33,770 bases of DNA, taken from positions 1 through 33,770 of the forward strand of contig JAGKTZ010000014.1 of NCBI GenBank assembly GCA_021153165.1, read 5' to 3'. The stretch's first letter is position 1; every line of letters starts with the position of its first letter. A program made the position numbers and the translations under genes. The stretch comes from Prevotellaceae bacterium. Its GTDB lineage: Bacteria; Bacteroidota; Bacteroidia; Bacteroidales; Bacteroidaceae. The notes under the pieces are model-generated. The model had not been told where the DNA came from, ran no database searches, and worked only from the letters and a program-made list of their open reading frames with translations. Below, piece by piece: positions 1 through 7,455 of the stretch.

Positions 1-133
1 GTTTGTTATATTATGGCACAAATATAGTAGATAAATTTATTAATATAGATGCATACATCTGTATATTTATTTGTGGAGATTAGGTTTCTGACTCTACTTC
101 GTTGATATATCACTTTTGCAGACTCCTTTTTGC

Positions 134-213
134 ATACCCCCTCCGCTCCTAACGTCGCTCGTCTTTCTCCCTCTGAGTCAGGGGGAGTACCGCCGCCAGG
201 CGGGGAGGGGGTT
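134..213. repeat. Family B GC-rich double-hairpin repeat, rearranged copy
   Basis: It starts in reverse orientation (ACCCCCTCCGCTCC) and ends in forward orientation (CAGGGGGAGTACCGCC then GGCGGGGAGGGGG), so it looks like two half-elements joined. It is followed by TCTCAGGTGGACATTGCGGAATGTG, a junction also found beside the copy near 15.75 kb. Confidence 0.65.
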
Positions 214-219
214 ATCTCA

Positions 220-342
220 GGTGGACATTGCGGAATGTGGTTGACCAATGAAAATTCGTGTCGATTTGTGTAGATTCGTGGTAAAAACTAATCATTCGTG
301 GTAAAAACTAAAAATACATGTGATACGCGCGATACGTGGAAA
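220..342. repeat. Family D repeat, right arm only
   Basis: Contains TTGACCAATG, AAAATTCGTG, two copies of ATTCGTGGTAAAAACTA and a GATACGCGCGATACGTGGA end. The same word order occurs at 14393-14469 and 15775-15869. Only one arm of the large palindrome seen at 14277-14469 is present. Confidence 0.7.
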
Positions 343-423
343 ATTCTCTCCACTCTCCTCCCTCCTCCCTCCACTCTACTCTCTCAACTTTCAACTCCTC
401 TCTCCTCTCTCCTCTCTCCTCTT

Positions 424-1842
424 TCATTTCTCCTCCCTCACCCCCTTGACACGTTCAAACACGTCGGAAGTCACCATTGGCACTTCGTGGGGGTCGCCAT
501 CGGCATATTCACGCACGTCCACCAATTCGGTGGGTAGATTCACGCGCAGGTGGCCCTGCGAATCAGTCAGCACGCTATAGTCCTCAGCGTTGTGCAGATA
601 GCCACTCACCGCCTTGATGCAGCGGCGGATATTGCTGACAATCGGGCGGCGTATCTCGGGCATTTCGAGATTGGGCACCTTGCTTTTGTCACCATTAAAT
701 GCTAGATAGAGCAGTGTATATTTGGTCTGAATCTCTGCCATACGACGCTCGTAGGCTTGCCTTTGACGCACAGTCTGAGGTGAAGAGAAATCCAAACCGC
801 CACGATCATTTTCCATCAGGAGAAGCGCATAGAGGGCCTTGTCGCGGCGGTGCAGCCCCTTGATCTCACGACCAAGACCAGGCAATATGAAACGCTCGCC
901 CACGAAGTCAACGAGAAGATTGCTGCGCACACCCTTTTGGATGACATAGACATCGAAGAGTTGCTTGTAAAATCCGTAATACATGAACTGCCCCTCTCGG
1001 TCCTGAGAATGCTTCACCACACGCGCATCCGAACTGAGCAGGGAGGTGTAGGAGTCGACAAAATCGCGCACCAAAGGCAACACATCATCGTCAACCGAAA
1101 TGCGCAGGAAGTTAATGAAAGGACGCTCGCCCACATAGGTGTTGCCAATCTTGATAAGCAACGACGGCGAGGTCTCTCTGAGCGCAGCCATACCCATGCG
1201 GTTGACCAATTGGTCGGTTAAATATTCTGCGGTAGTCACCTGTACCAACTGCTTCATGAGCAGCCTCACCTTGTCCTCGGCAATCGTAGGCGCAAGAAAG
1301 CGCGTCACCTCGGTAAACAGAGATATATCGGTGGAGCGGAAGTGCTCGGTGATCATTGGGATATAGGAAAAGTCGAAACCAGCCAAGTGCAACTCGCGAT
1401 CGATTGTGCGATAGTCGCGCCTGATGTCGTCGTTGATTTGCTGGTCATACTTTGACTCAATATATACCACTTGGTGGTCGCCAATAGCCACCTCGGGCGC
1501 ATAGACTGAATGGATCTCGGCGATGCCTTGATTGTCCTTTTGCAGACAATACATCAGTGCTATCAGCATCAATGCCTCCTCGTTCGAACAGAACCCATCG
1601 CACAGGATCAAGTCGATCGAGGCTTGCAGCACCGACTTACGCAGCGCCTCCTCAGATTTGGCCAACGTATCGACAGCTTCTGCCAAGGGCAAAGTGGCTG
1701 CCGACACCTCCTCGTCCTGCGTAAACTTATATTTCCGTCTCAACTCGGCATAGGTATGTATCTCCTTGCTATCAATGACTGCATCAGCCTTGATCAAATC
1801 TCTCAGCATGCGGATGATCGCCGTACGTTCCTTGTGTGTCAT
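424..1842 (-). CDS. TerB-like N-terminal domain protein of unknown function
   Basis: A 472-residue soluble protein with no signal peptide or membrane segment. Residues 1-100 resemble the TerB fold (tellurite-resistance TerB / DjlA N-terminal family): two helical repeats each carry an acidic loop, KADAVIDSKE (D20, D24, E27) and CDGFCSNEEA (D82, E89), as in metal-binding TerB proteins. The remaining 370 residues are not recognised. It ends in RVKGVREEK, encoded inside a pyrimidine-rich repeat tract, so the extreme C-terminus may have been altered by that repeat. It lies 35 bp downstream of a two-helix membrane protein on the same strand and is probably co-transcribed with it. The fold assignment is moderately sure; a tellurite role should not be assumed. 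Confidence 0.75.
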   Translation of the reverse strand: MTHKERTAIIRMLRDLIKADAVIDSKEIHTYAELRRKYKFTQDEEVSAATLPLAEAVDTLAKSEEALRKSVLQASIDLILCDGFCSNEEALMLIALMYCLQKDNQGIAEIHSVYAPEVAIGDHQVVYIESKYDQQINDDIRRDYRTIDRELHLAGFDFSYIPMITEHFRSTDISLFTEVTRFLAPTIAEDKVRLLMKQLVQVTTAEYLTDQLVNRMGMAALRETSPSLLIKIGNTYVGERPFINFLRISVDDDVLPLVRDFVDSYTSLLSSDARVVKHSQDREGQFMYYGFYKQLFDVYVIQKGVRSNLLVDFVGERFILPGLGREIKGLHRRDKALYALLLMENDRGGLDFSSPQTVRQRQAYERRMAEIQTKYTLLYLAFNGDKSKVPNLEMPEIRRPIVSNIRRCIKAVSGYLHNAEDYSVLTDSQGHLRVNLPTELVDVREYADGDPHEVPMVTSDVFERVKGVREEK

Positions 1843-1877
1843 ACTTTTATCCTATTTCTTGAATAATAAACTACAAA

Positions 1878-2087
1878 CTACTTTCGTCGCCCCTGCTTCT
1901 TGTAAAAATAATACAGCAACGGAATCATCAGCAGGAAGAATACCAGCCCCTCTGTCAGTACAATCCATCTTGGCTGTTTCGTTAACCAGGAAAACAAATA
2001 AGGATTGACAAACTGCAGCAGGGTATAGAGCAATGCTATCCCCGCACTATCCTTGACGGCCCTCTTTAGTTTGTCATTCATCTTCAT
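1878..2087 (-). CDS. Small membrane protein, two predicted transmembrane helices
   Basis: A 69-residue protein with a basic N-terminus (MKMNDKLKRAVKD), a first hydrophobic segment at about residues 16-36 and a strong second one at about 43-61 (IVLTEGLVFFLLMIPLLYYF), then a basic tail KKQGRRK. By the positive-inside rule both ends are likely cytoplasmic. Not assignable to a named family by eye. It is preceded by a TATCTTTG-type -7 element and followed 35 bp later by the TerB-like gene, so the two probably form an operon and may act together at the membrane. Start could also be the Met at residue 3. Confidence 0.7.
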   Translation of the reverse strand: MKMNDKLKRAVKDSAGIALLYTLLQFVNPYLFSWLTKQPRWIVLTEGLVFFLLMIPLLYYFYKKQGRRK

Positions 2088-2113
2088 AAAAACTTTCTTT
2101 ATATACTACCTTG

Positions 2114-2121
2114 CAAAGATA
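2114..2121 (-). promoter_or_regulatory. Bacteroidetes -7 promoter element
   Basis: Read on the minus strand this is TATCTTTG, matching the Bacteroidetes primary sigma -7 consensus TAnnTTTG, about 27 bp upstream of the small membrane protein start. No good -33 TTG was found at the expected distance. Confidence 0.5.
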
Positions 2122-2209
2122 CGTATAAGCGAGCGAGAAATATGAAGTTTACTTCAATATTTTTCAAAGCGAGCGCAAGTATCTTCGAGATTTTTCTCAA
2201 AGATACAAT

Positions 2210-2256
2210 ACGCCCAGAGTGTCGGCTCACAAAGTTCGCCTTGCCCTGGGCTGTTT
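2210..2256. repeat. CCCAG..CGGCTC..GCCTTGCCCTGGG repeat, copy 1
   Basis: Shares the order CCCAG, GTCGGCTCACAAAG, TTCGCCTTGCCCTGGG with 14712-14755. The arms CCCAGAG and CCCTGGG pair imperfectly. Confidence 0.5.
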
Positions 2257-2460
2257 GTTGAAGACCTTTTAGGCCTTAATTTTTGAACGACGTTTAGGGT
2301 CGAACGATGTAGAATGTTGAGGATATAAGAGTCCTTTATTATTTATGCCTCTGCTGCTCTTGTAAACATTTTATGAACTTAAAAAATGTCGAATAGCGAC
2401 TTAGTATGATTTTTACGAGTTCAAAGTCAAAGTAAACAGCACAAGCTTACAACACCTGTT

Positions 2461-2494
2461 GGCGGAATTAATTTAGTGCATACTTAATTCTGCC
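2461..2494 (+). promoter_or_regulatory. Hairpin directly abutting a start codon
   Basis: GGCGGAATTAA (2461-2471) pairs with TTAATTCTGCC (2484-2494), 11 bp including one G-U, with a 12-base loop. It ends one base before the ATG at 2496, exactly where a ribosome binding site should lie. It has no U-run, so a terminator is unlikely. It could control translation of the following gene or mark the end of an inserted segment. Confidence 0.5.
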
Positions 2495-2495
2495 A

Positions 2496-3227
2496 ATGGG
2501 CTATCTATATGAAAAAGTATATATAATTGTTTCAAAAAATAAAGCCAATGTGTATGACAATCAGACTGATGAACTAATATCGGCATTCTGTTTAAAAGGT
2601 GTGTATTCTTATGATGGAGGTGGAGGAGAAGAAGGCCTCGATATGGACTCTGATATATATATAATTCCATTTGAAGAATGGGGAGAACAAGGCGATATCT
2701 ATTCTATAAGTCAGTGTAAGAAGATTTATACAACCATTGGTAATGAACGTTTTATTGGCGCTCAAAACGAAAAATTTATTGTTGAAGGTGAGACATTTTA
2801 TGAAATTTATGATAATAATGGTACATTACTAAAGACCATAGAAAAGGGAGAAGTTTCTGATGTTCCTCCAGTATTGCACAATAATGGTTATATCTCTTGG
2901 TTTAATGTTAACCAAAACAGAATTGAGTATTATGACACCTTTTTAAATCCTTATTATATTAGTGAACATAGCGAAATAAACGAAGTATCAAGAGTGACTG
3001 TTTTGTCTAAAGATTGTGTAATTATTAATGCTGAGCATGAGACCTTTGTCTTTAGACAAGGAGAATGTATTTATCGTGGTTTTCGACTTGATAAATTAGA
3101 TGAGAATAATTTTTACGGAGCAGATTATAATTTTGAGGATAAAGAAAATAATTGGTGTGTTGTCAATGTAACAAATGGAACTATTCCAGTTCATGGGAAA
3201 TGTGGGGAAGTTTATTTAATCAAATAA
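2496..3227 (+). CDS. Hypothetical protein, all-beta repeat-like, in AT-rich island
   Basis: A 243-residue protein with no signal peptide or membrane segment. It is rich in Tyr, Asn, Asp and Glu and consists of short alternating hydrophobic stretches separated by D/N/G turns, suggesting a beta-propeller or beta-sheet repeat fold; I do not recognise a family. Base composition is clearly more AT-rich than the minus-strand genes around it, and it runs against their direction. Nine bases separate its stop from the start of a probable metallopeptidase, so the two form a unit. No Shine-Dalgarno is visible because a hairpin occupies that position; the frame is open only eight codons further upstream and offers no better start. 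It could be an inhibitor or partner of the peptidase, but this is inference from position only. Confidence 0.75.
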   Translation: MGYLYEKVYIIVSKNKANVYDNQTDELISAFCLKGVYSYDGGGGEEGLDMDSDIYIIPFEEWGEQGDIYSISQCKKIYTTIGNERFIGAQNEKFIVEGETFYEIYDNNGTLLKTIEKGEVSDVPPVLHNNGYISWFNVNQNRIEYYDTFLNPYYISEHSEINEVSRVTVLSKDCVIINAEHETFVFRQGECIYRGFRLDKLDENNFYGADYNFEDKENNWCVVNVTNGTIPVHGKCGEVYLIK

Positions 3228-3236
3228 GTAATTATT

Positions 3237-4112
3237 ATGGAATTTTTTAGTATTGATAACATAAACTTAGAGGCTTTACAAGCATTACAGGATATATTTC
3301 CCGATGGTTGGTTTGATGATGTACGCCAATTATATGGTGAAAGTTTATCAGATGAGATGATTTCACAATCTGTGGAGGAAACTTGTGATTTCTTCCACAT
3401 TGAAGAACCAGCAATAGTTTCTGAGGGTTGGACAACAGGTGTATATCCAAACAATGATTTCACATTGCAAGATGATGTTCTTATATTCAACAGAGAACAA
3501 TTGCTTGATATGGGAATATCAGGAAAAGATGGCTTGGATTTGGTAATGACTCATGAGGGGACTCATCGTGTGTTACAAGGAATGGAGCATCTTGAGTTTG
3601 ATTCTCATCAAGAAGAATTATGTTGTGATTACATGGCTGGTGTGCGAGCTGGATTGAATGGTATTGATGTGTCACAAATGGAGAATTCTTTAATGTACAC
3701 ACCCGAATCAGAAACACATCCTGCAGGTGTTTTAAGAGTGGAATCCATTGAAGCTGGTGTTCGCTTTGCTCAACAGTATTACGCAGAATATAACATGGCT
3801 CCAACATTTAATGAGTGCTTGGATAACTTCTGCGAAATTAATGAAGCGGAACAACAAGAGCAACTTACTCTTCGAGTGAATCATTCAGGTGATGAGATTT
3901 CATTCAAAGGTGTTTTGCCCCCTGACAATAATAGTGATGGATATATTCCCGATGGCAAGGTAACGTTAGAGCGAACAGAATCTGGTAATACCGATACTTT
4001 TAAGGTGTACAACAAAGATGGCGGTCAGTATGTCTATGAAGGTGGTAAATGGATTCGTATAGATGGTAGTGGTACTGTAAACATCAAAGGAGTTAAATAC
4101 GATAAAGTTTAA
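3237..4112 (+). CDS. Probable zinc metallopeptidase (HEXXH, gluzincin-like)
   Basis: A 291-residue protein without a signal peptide. The centre holds VMTHEGTHRVLQ, a HEXXH zinc motif (H106, E107, H110), followed 16 residues later by EELCCDYMAG, where E127 and D131 reproduce the ExxxD third-ligand pattern of gluzincins. A later ETHPAGVLR (about 165-173) resembles the HP..R segment of several bacterial zinc peptidases. The C-terminal 90 residues are low in complexity and beta-rich (GKVTLERTESGNTD.., YVYEGGKWIRIDG), like a small binding module. The product is thus likely a cytosolic or non-classically released peptidase; substrate unknown. It follows an unknown gene by 9 bp in an AT-rich, oppositely oriented island, suggesting horizontal acquisition. 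A toxin-like or defence-linked role is possible but unproven. Confidence 0.7.
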   Translation: MEFFSIDNINLEALQALQDIFPDGWFDDVRQLYGESLSDEMISQSVEETCDFFHIEEPAIVSEGWTTGVYPNNDFTLQDDVLIFNREQLLDMGISGKDGLDLVMTHEGTHRVLQGMEHLEFDSHQEELCCDYMAGVRAGLNGIDVSQMENSLMYTPESETHPAGVLRVESIEAGVRFAQQYYAEYNMAPTFNECLDNFCEINEAEQQEQLTLRVNHSGDEISFKGVLPPDNNSDGYIPDGKVTLERTESGNTDTFKVYNKDGGQYVYEGGKWIRIDGSGTVNIKGVKYDKV

Positions 4113-4142
4113 GAACTCAGCTTAAACAATAGACTGTTATAC

Positions 4143-4170
4143 TTGATTCCAGATAAAATCAATATCTTTG
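4143..4170 (+). promoter_or_regulatory. Possible promoter for a short transcript
   Basis: TATCTTTG at 4163-4170 matches the Bacteroidetes -7 element; a TTG at 4143-4145 sits 17 bases upstream. Only a 25-codon ORF (ATG at 4175) and then two terminator-like hairpins follow, so any product would be a small RNA or micropeptide. Confidence 0.35.
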
Positions 4171-4253
4171 CAATATGAAACAGATGCAATTCGTATTCTG
4201 CCCGTCGCTTGCAGGACTATCGTCAATTCCACCTCTATTTCAAGGATATTGAG

Positions 4254-4277
4254 ATTTGGCACTCGCGAGTGCCAAAT
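4254..4277 (+). terminator. Perfect 24-bp palindrome, likely terminator
   Basis: ATTTGGCACTCG followed by CGAGTGCCAAAT is a perfect 12+12 palindrome, with TTTT just after it. It lies about 140 bp after the metallopeptidase stop, and in the convergent space before the alcohol dehydrogenase stop. A dyad protein-binding site is the alternative. Confidence 0.6.
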
Positions 4278-4308
4278 TTTACTTGGACACATTATCGTGC
4301 AAGAAAAC

Positions 4309-4341
4309 AACACTCCCGATTGATTATTCATCGGGAGTGTT
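4309..4341. terminator. Strong hairpin, bidirectional terminator
   Basis: AACACTCCCGAT (4309-4320) pairs perfectly with ATCGGGAGTGTT (4330-4341) around a 9-base loop. An A-run lies on the left and a T-containing stretch on the right, so it could terminate transcription from both the plus-strand island and the minus-strand alcohol dehydrogenase. Confidence 0.65.
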
Positions 4342-4434
4342 TCTATATATGTGCGAAATAAATTTTGAGTGACTTGACTCTATTTGAGAAAAATGTTATA
4401 CACTAGTCATACAATACTCCTGGCGTAAGGTCAA

Positions 4435-5607
4435 TTATGCCATACACATTTCGAATATTTGTTCGATATCCTCTTGCTTGAGGGGTTTGAAACCTGGCAG
4501 GACTTTGCCGCCGCATGCCTTGCGCGCCATTGTGGCGAAGTGGGTGCGATCGATGCCCACGGCGGGGAAGGTGCTGTCCAGTTGCAAGGTGTCAAACAGG
4601 AAGTGTGAGAGGCGGTCGATGGCCTGATGAGCGATGTCCATTGGGGGCAACGAGGGGTCGATGCCGAAGACGTTGACGCCAAACTGCACGTACTTGCTGA
4701 CGTTGGTCTCGTCCAGACAATATTTCATCCAGCGCGGTGTGACGATGGCCAAGCCCAGTCCGTGGGTGATGTCGTAGATAGCCGAGAGTTCGTGCTCGAT
4801 GGGGTGGCAGCTCCAAGCATGACGCTTACCACCGCTGACAAATCCGTTGATGGCCCACGACGAGGTCCACATCAGGTTGGCACGCGCCTCGTAGTTGTCG
4901 GGTTCTGCCATAGCCACGGGGGTATATTTGATGATTGTCTTGAGCATACCCTCCATGAAGCAGTCCAGCATATACAGGTCGGGCTCGGTGGTGAAATACA
5001 CCTCGAGGATGTGCGAGATCATATCGGCAGCGCCACACGCCGTCTGATATTGGCTCACGGTGTAGGTATAAGTGGGATCGAGGAAAGAAGCCTTGGGCAG
5101 GAGCGGAGGCGCCATGCGGCCAATCTTGTCCTGCGTATCAGGATTGCTGATCACGCCGCCGCAGTCCATCTCGGATCCAGTAGCCGAGAGCGTCAGCACG
5201 GTGACGATGGGCAGAGCACGGTGGATGGGCGCCCAGCGTTCGTTGAAGAAATCCCAGGGATCGTGGTCCACCAGCGCGCCGGCAGCCATAAACTTCGTAG
5301 CGTCGAGTGTCGAACCACCGCCCACAGCCAGCAAGACGTCGATCTGGTGCGCCTTGCACATTTCTGCTCCGCGGCGCACGGATTCGATGCGTGGATTGGG
5401 AGCGATGTCAGCAAGTTCGTACACCTCAAGCCCAGCCTCGGTCATCTGTTGCATCACTGCATCATACAGGCCGCTACGCTTGATCGAACCGCCGCCATAG
5501 GTCAGCAGCACCCGTTGTCCATACTTCTTGAGTTCTTCGCCCAAATGCTTGATTTGTCCCTCGCCGAAATACACTCGAGTGGGGATGTCGTATACGAAAT
5601 TATTCAT
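4435..5607 (-). CDS. Iron-containing alcohol dehydrogenase (YqhD/butanol dehydrogenase type)
   Basis: A 390-residue group III alcohol dehydrogenase, full length for the family. The N-terminal Rossmann-like part has YGGGSIKRSG (37-46) and VGGGSTLDATK (95-105), the nucleotide-binding signatures. The C-terminal helical domain carries the iron ligands by alignment of spacing: D195 and H199 in AADMISH, H268 in CHPIEH and H282 in ITHGLGLA, with conserved H272. SATGSEMD (141-148) is also typical. The enzyme reduces aldehydes to alcohols with NAD(P)H, the YqhD group usually with NADPH, in fermentation or aldehyde detoxification in the cytoplasm. It appears monocistronic with its own -7 element; the nearest same-strand gene upstream, an aldo/keto reductase, has a related detoxifying chemistry but is 419 bp away. 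Confidence 0.93.
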   Translation of the reverse strand: MNNFVYDIPTRVYFGEGQIKHLGEELKKYGQRVLLTYGGGSIKRSGLYDAVMQQMTEAGLEVYELADIAPNPRIESVRRGAEMCKAHQIDVLLAVGGGSTLDATKFMAAGALVDHDPWDFFNERWAPIHRALPIVTVLTLSATGSEMDCGGVISNPDTQDKIGRMAPPLLPKASFLDPTYTYTVSQYQTACGAADMISHILEVYFTTEPDLYMLDCFMEGMLKTIIKYTPVAMAEPDNYEARANLMWTSSWAINGFVSGGKRHAWSCHPIEHELSAIYDITHGLGLAIVTPRWMKYCLDETNVSKYVQFGVNVFGIDPSLPPMDIAHQAIDRLSHFLFDTLQLDSTFPAVGIDRTHFATMARKACGGKVLPGFKPLKQEDIEQIFEMCMA

Positions 5608-5649
5608 AGTCGTCAGTTGATATTATTATAAGGTTAATCTATTCGAGAG

Positions 5650-5657
5650 CAAATATA
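5650..5657 (-). promoter_or_regulatory. -7 element of the alcohol dehydrogenase
   Basis: TATATTTG on the minus strand, 43 bp before the start codon, fits TAnnTTTG. No convincing -33 element was found. Confidence 0.45.
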
Positions 5658-5817
5658 CTCAATAAAACGCGATCTCTCCGTTACCGACGGATAAATTTGG
5701 TTTAATCGCTAATGATTTTTTTGTCTCCACGTATCTCGCGTATCACGTGTATTTTTTATAAACAACAGATGGCACTGATTACACGGTTTTATGGCGCCGC
5801 AGGTGCGGAGGGGTGGA

Positions 5818-5870
5818 CAATAGCTCTAAGGTCTCTAAGGACCCTAAGGACCTTAAAGACCCTAAGTTCC
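5818..5870. repeat. Family C degenerate 9-bp tandem repeat
   Basis: Successive units of about nine bases such as GGTCTCTAA, GGACCCTAA, GGACCTTAA, AGACCCTAA. The same periodic words occur near 15.67, 23.58, 24.91, 25.21, 25.85 and 25.97 kb. Confidence 0.55.
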
Positions 5871-5922
5871 CAAAACCCAAGCATCACTCACTCAACCGCG
5901 CGTGGTGTTGCGGTTGAAGAAG

Positions 5923-5985
5923 GTCTAAGGTTTTTTGAAAAGGGTAAGACCTTTTTTGAAATAGGTTAGACTTTTTTTACACAAG
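5923..5985. repeat. Family E T-rich repeat
   Basis: Three imperfect units of about 22 bases: GGTCTAAGGTTTTTTGAAAA, GGGTAAGACCTTTTTTGAAA and GGTTAGACTTTTTTTACACA. Related sequence occurs at 14519-14605, 15891-15920 and 24850-24905. Confidence 0.5.
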
Positions 5986-6026
5986 GTTTGACCCTGTTGA
6001 TGAAGTGCGGGATGTGCTGTGGGCGG

Positions 6027-7013
6027 TTAGATGTCTATGCGCCTCATTTCCTCATCCGTCAGTGGTGCGCCGTGCACGCATTTCAGGCTGTCTGCCAACT
6101 GTGCCTGATTCTTTGCCCCCACGATGACGGAGGTGACGCCCTGATGTTGCAACACCCAGCGCAGGGCCATTTGTGCAAGGGTTTCGCCACGTTCTTGTGC
6201 CAAAGCATTGTACCCTTGCAGGCGCGCCAGCAGTTCGGGCGTCAAGACGGATTCGGGCAGAGAGGCTTCGCGGCGCATGCGTGAATCAGCGGGAATACCA
6301 TGCAAATATTTGTCGGTGAGCAAGCCTTGTGCCAGGGGCGAGAAGGAGACGAAACCTATGCCCTCGGCGTGCACCATATCGAGCAAACCGCTGTCTGCTA
6401 CTTCGCGGTCCAACAGGTTCAGGCGGCCCTGGAAACACAAGCAGGGCACGTCGCGCTCGCGCAGATATTGCAGTCCGTAGCGTGTCGCCTCGATGGGCCA
6501 GCGTGAGATGCCGACATACAGCGCCTTGCCTGCGCGAACGATGTCCACCAGCGCCTGCAGTGTCTCGTCGAGGGGTGTGACGGGGTCGTAGCGGTGGATG
6601 TAGAACAGGTCCACATATTCCAAGCGCATCCGTCGCAGACTTTGATCCAGACTTGACATCAGCGATTTTCGCGAACCCCAATTGCCGTAGGGGCCGTCCC
6701 ACATTTCATAGCCTGCCTTGGTCGAGATGAAGAGTTCGTCGCGGTAGGGCGCCAGCGAACTGGCCAGTACGCGACCGAAGCGTTCCTCGGCAGCGCCTGG
6801 AGGAGGGCCGTAGTTGTTGGCTAAATCAAAGTGCGTGATACCCTGGTCAAAGGCATAGTGCAATAGCGATCGGTTCTCTTCGAAATCGGCCGCTTCGCCA
6901 AAGTTCTTCCACAATCCCAGCGATACCTTGGGCAACAGAATACCACTCTTGCCACAGCGCTGATAGAAGTCCTCGGCGGCATATCTTGACGGAGATGCTA
7001 CATATTTTTCCAT
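6027..7013 (-). CDS. Aldo/keto reductase (YghZ / Kv-beta-like AKR family)
   Basis: A 328-residue NADPH-dependent oxidoreductase of the AKR superfamily, full length. The catalytic tetrad is visible: D63 and Y68 in FDLANNYG, K99 in FISTKAGY and H140 in LFYIHRYD. The stretch NNYGPPPGAAEERFG, then GYEMWDGPYGNWGSRK, is characteristic of the YghZ (L-glyceraldehyde 3-phosphate reductase, AKR14) group. The C-terminal VTSVIVGAKN contacts the cofactor phosphate in relatives. Likely role: reduction of methylglyoxal or other reactive aldehydes in the cytoplasm. A flexible N-terminus precedes the barrel. No clear promoter element was seen; a 635-bp repeat-rich gap separates it from the upstream sialidase. 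Confidence 0.92.
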   Translation of the reverse strand: MEKYVASPSRYAAEDFYQRCGKSGILLPKVSLGLWKNFGEAADFEENRSLLHYAFDQGITHFDLANNYGPPPGAAEERFGRVLASSLAPYRDELFISTKAGYEMWDGPYGNWGSRKSLMSSLDQSLRRMRLEYVDLFYIHRYDPVTPLDETLQALVDIVRAGKALYVGISRWPIEATRYGLQYLRERDVPCLCFQGRLNLLDREVADSGLLDMVHAEGIGFVSFSPLAQGLLTDKYLHGIPADSRMRREASLPESVLTPELLARLQGYNALAQERGETLAQMALRWVLQHQGVTSVIVGAKNQAQLADSLKCVHGAPLTDEEMRRIDI

Positions 7014-7094
7014 ACAAAAAAAGTTATGATTAACGAGAAAAGTGGAAAGAACGTTGCGAACGAAAGGACCCTGAGATTTCTGTGGATCTCAAGG

Positions 7095-7168
7095 TCTCAC
7101 GCCAATCCATAGAATCCAAGAATCTTTTTTTAGAATAAATTTTATAGATTCCCCAGATTTGCGTGAGA
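7095..7168. repeat. Family A palindromic element, copy 1
   Basis: Begins TCTCACGCCAATCC and ends AGATTTGCGTGAGA, giving terminal inverted repeats of about 13 bp around an AT-rich core with AAGAATC and AGATTC. The flank GTTTGCAAAGCGATCCTGAATAAGTAG (to 7199) also recurs beside other copies. Confidence 0.8.
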
Positions 7169-7211
7169 TTTTTTGTTTGCAAAGCGATCCTGAATAAGTA
7201 GTCTAACACTA

Positions 7212-7264
7212 TCCGCATTCTCCCCACTAGCAGGGGGAGTACCGCCGCAGGCGGGGAGGGGGTA
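7212..7264 (+). repeat. Family B double-hairpin repeat, forward
   Basis: CTCCCCACTAGCAGGGGGAG hairpin, then CCGCCGCAGGCGG hairpin, then GGAGGGGGTAG. Confidence 0.75.
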
Positions 7265-7305
7265 GAGAGAGCTATGTATGAAATATACAAATGTTGAAGG
7301 TTTTA

Positions 7306-7372
7306 TTGCTCTACCCCATGCTTGTGAGAGGAGTGCTCTACCCCATGCTTGTGGGAAAGTTTTGCTCTACCC
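7306..7372 (+). repeat. Tandem copies of a CTCTACCCC unit
   Basis: TTGCTCTACCCCATGCTTGTG is followed by GTGCTCTACCCCATGCTTGTG and then TTGCTCTACCCCCTCCGCTC, so the last unit merges into a family B repeat. The spacing is about 29-32 bp. Confidence 0.6.
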
Positions 7373-7418
7373 CCTCCGCTCCTTCGTCGCTCGTCCCCCT
7401 GCTAGAGGGGACAATGCG
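7367..7418 (-). repeat. Family B double-hairpin repeat, reverse
   Basis: TACCCCCTCCGCTCC, a degenerate second hairpin, then GTCCCCCTGCTAGAGGGGAC and AATGCGG. Confidence 0.75.
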
Positions 7419-7455
7419 GTTTCTGTTGCTAAATTAATATTCCATGTGGGTGATG

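Larger units (their letters stand above)
1..423. other. Gene-free left edge, mosaic of intergenic repeats
   Basis: No credible gene. After an AT-rich start, a chimeric copy of the GC-rich double-hairpin repeat (about 134-213) runs into one arm of the CACGAATT/ACGAGATACG palindromic family (about 220-342), which runs into a pyrimidine tract of CTCCCTCC/CTCTCAAC words that reaches the end of the TerB-like gene. Small ORFs here are translations of these repeats and are not supported. Confidence 0.7.
2122..2495. other. Intergenic region with structured repeats
   Basis: No gene seen. It holds repeated words GCGAGCG..AAGT and TCTTCGAGATTTTTCTC (2130-2205), one copy of the CTTCGGCTC/GCCTTGCCCTGGG element (about 2210-2255) also seen near 14.7 kb, and an AT-rich stretch up to a hairpin just before the next start codon. 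Confidence 0.6.
5608..6026. other. Intergenic region: promoter plus repeats
   Basis: Holds the alcohol dehydrogenase promoter, one arm of family D (about 5725-5757), a degenerate 9-bp repeat tract of the TCTAAGGAC / CCTTAAAGA type (about 5826-5867) and T-rich GTCTAAGGTTTTTTGAAAA units (5923-5985). No gene is supported. Confidence 0.6.

Noticed and set aside
6..248. 80-codon minus-strand ORF at the left edge
   Set aside because: Composed of family B and D repeat sequence translated by chance.
4175..4252. 25-codon ORF after a possible promoter
   Set aside because: Too short to support as a gene without expression data; kept only as part of the possible small RNA.
4627..5631. 334-codon plus-strand ORF opposite the alcohol dehydrogenase
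   Set aside because: Exact antisense shadow of a well-recognised gene with all motifs; its translation is His/Val/Arg-rich without domains.
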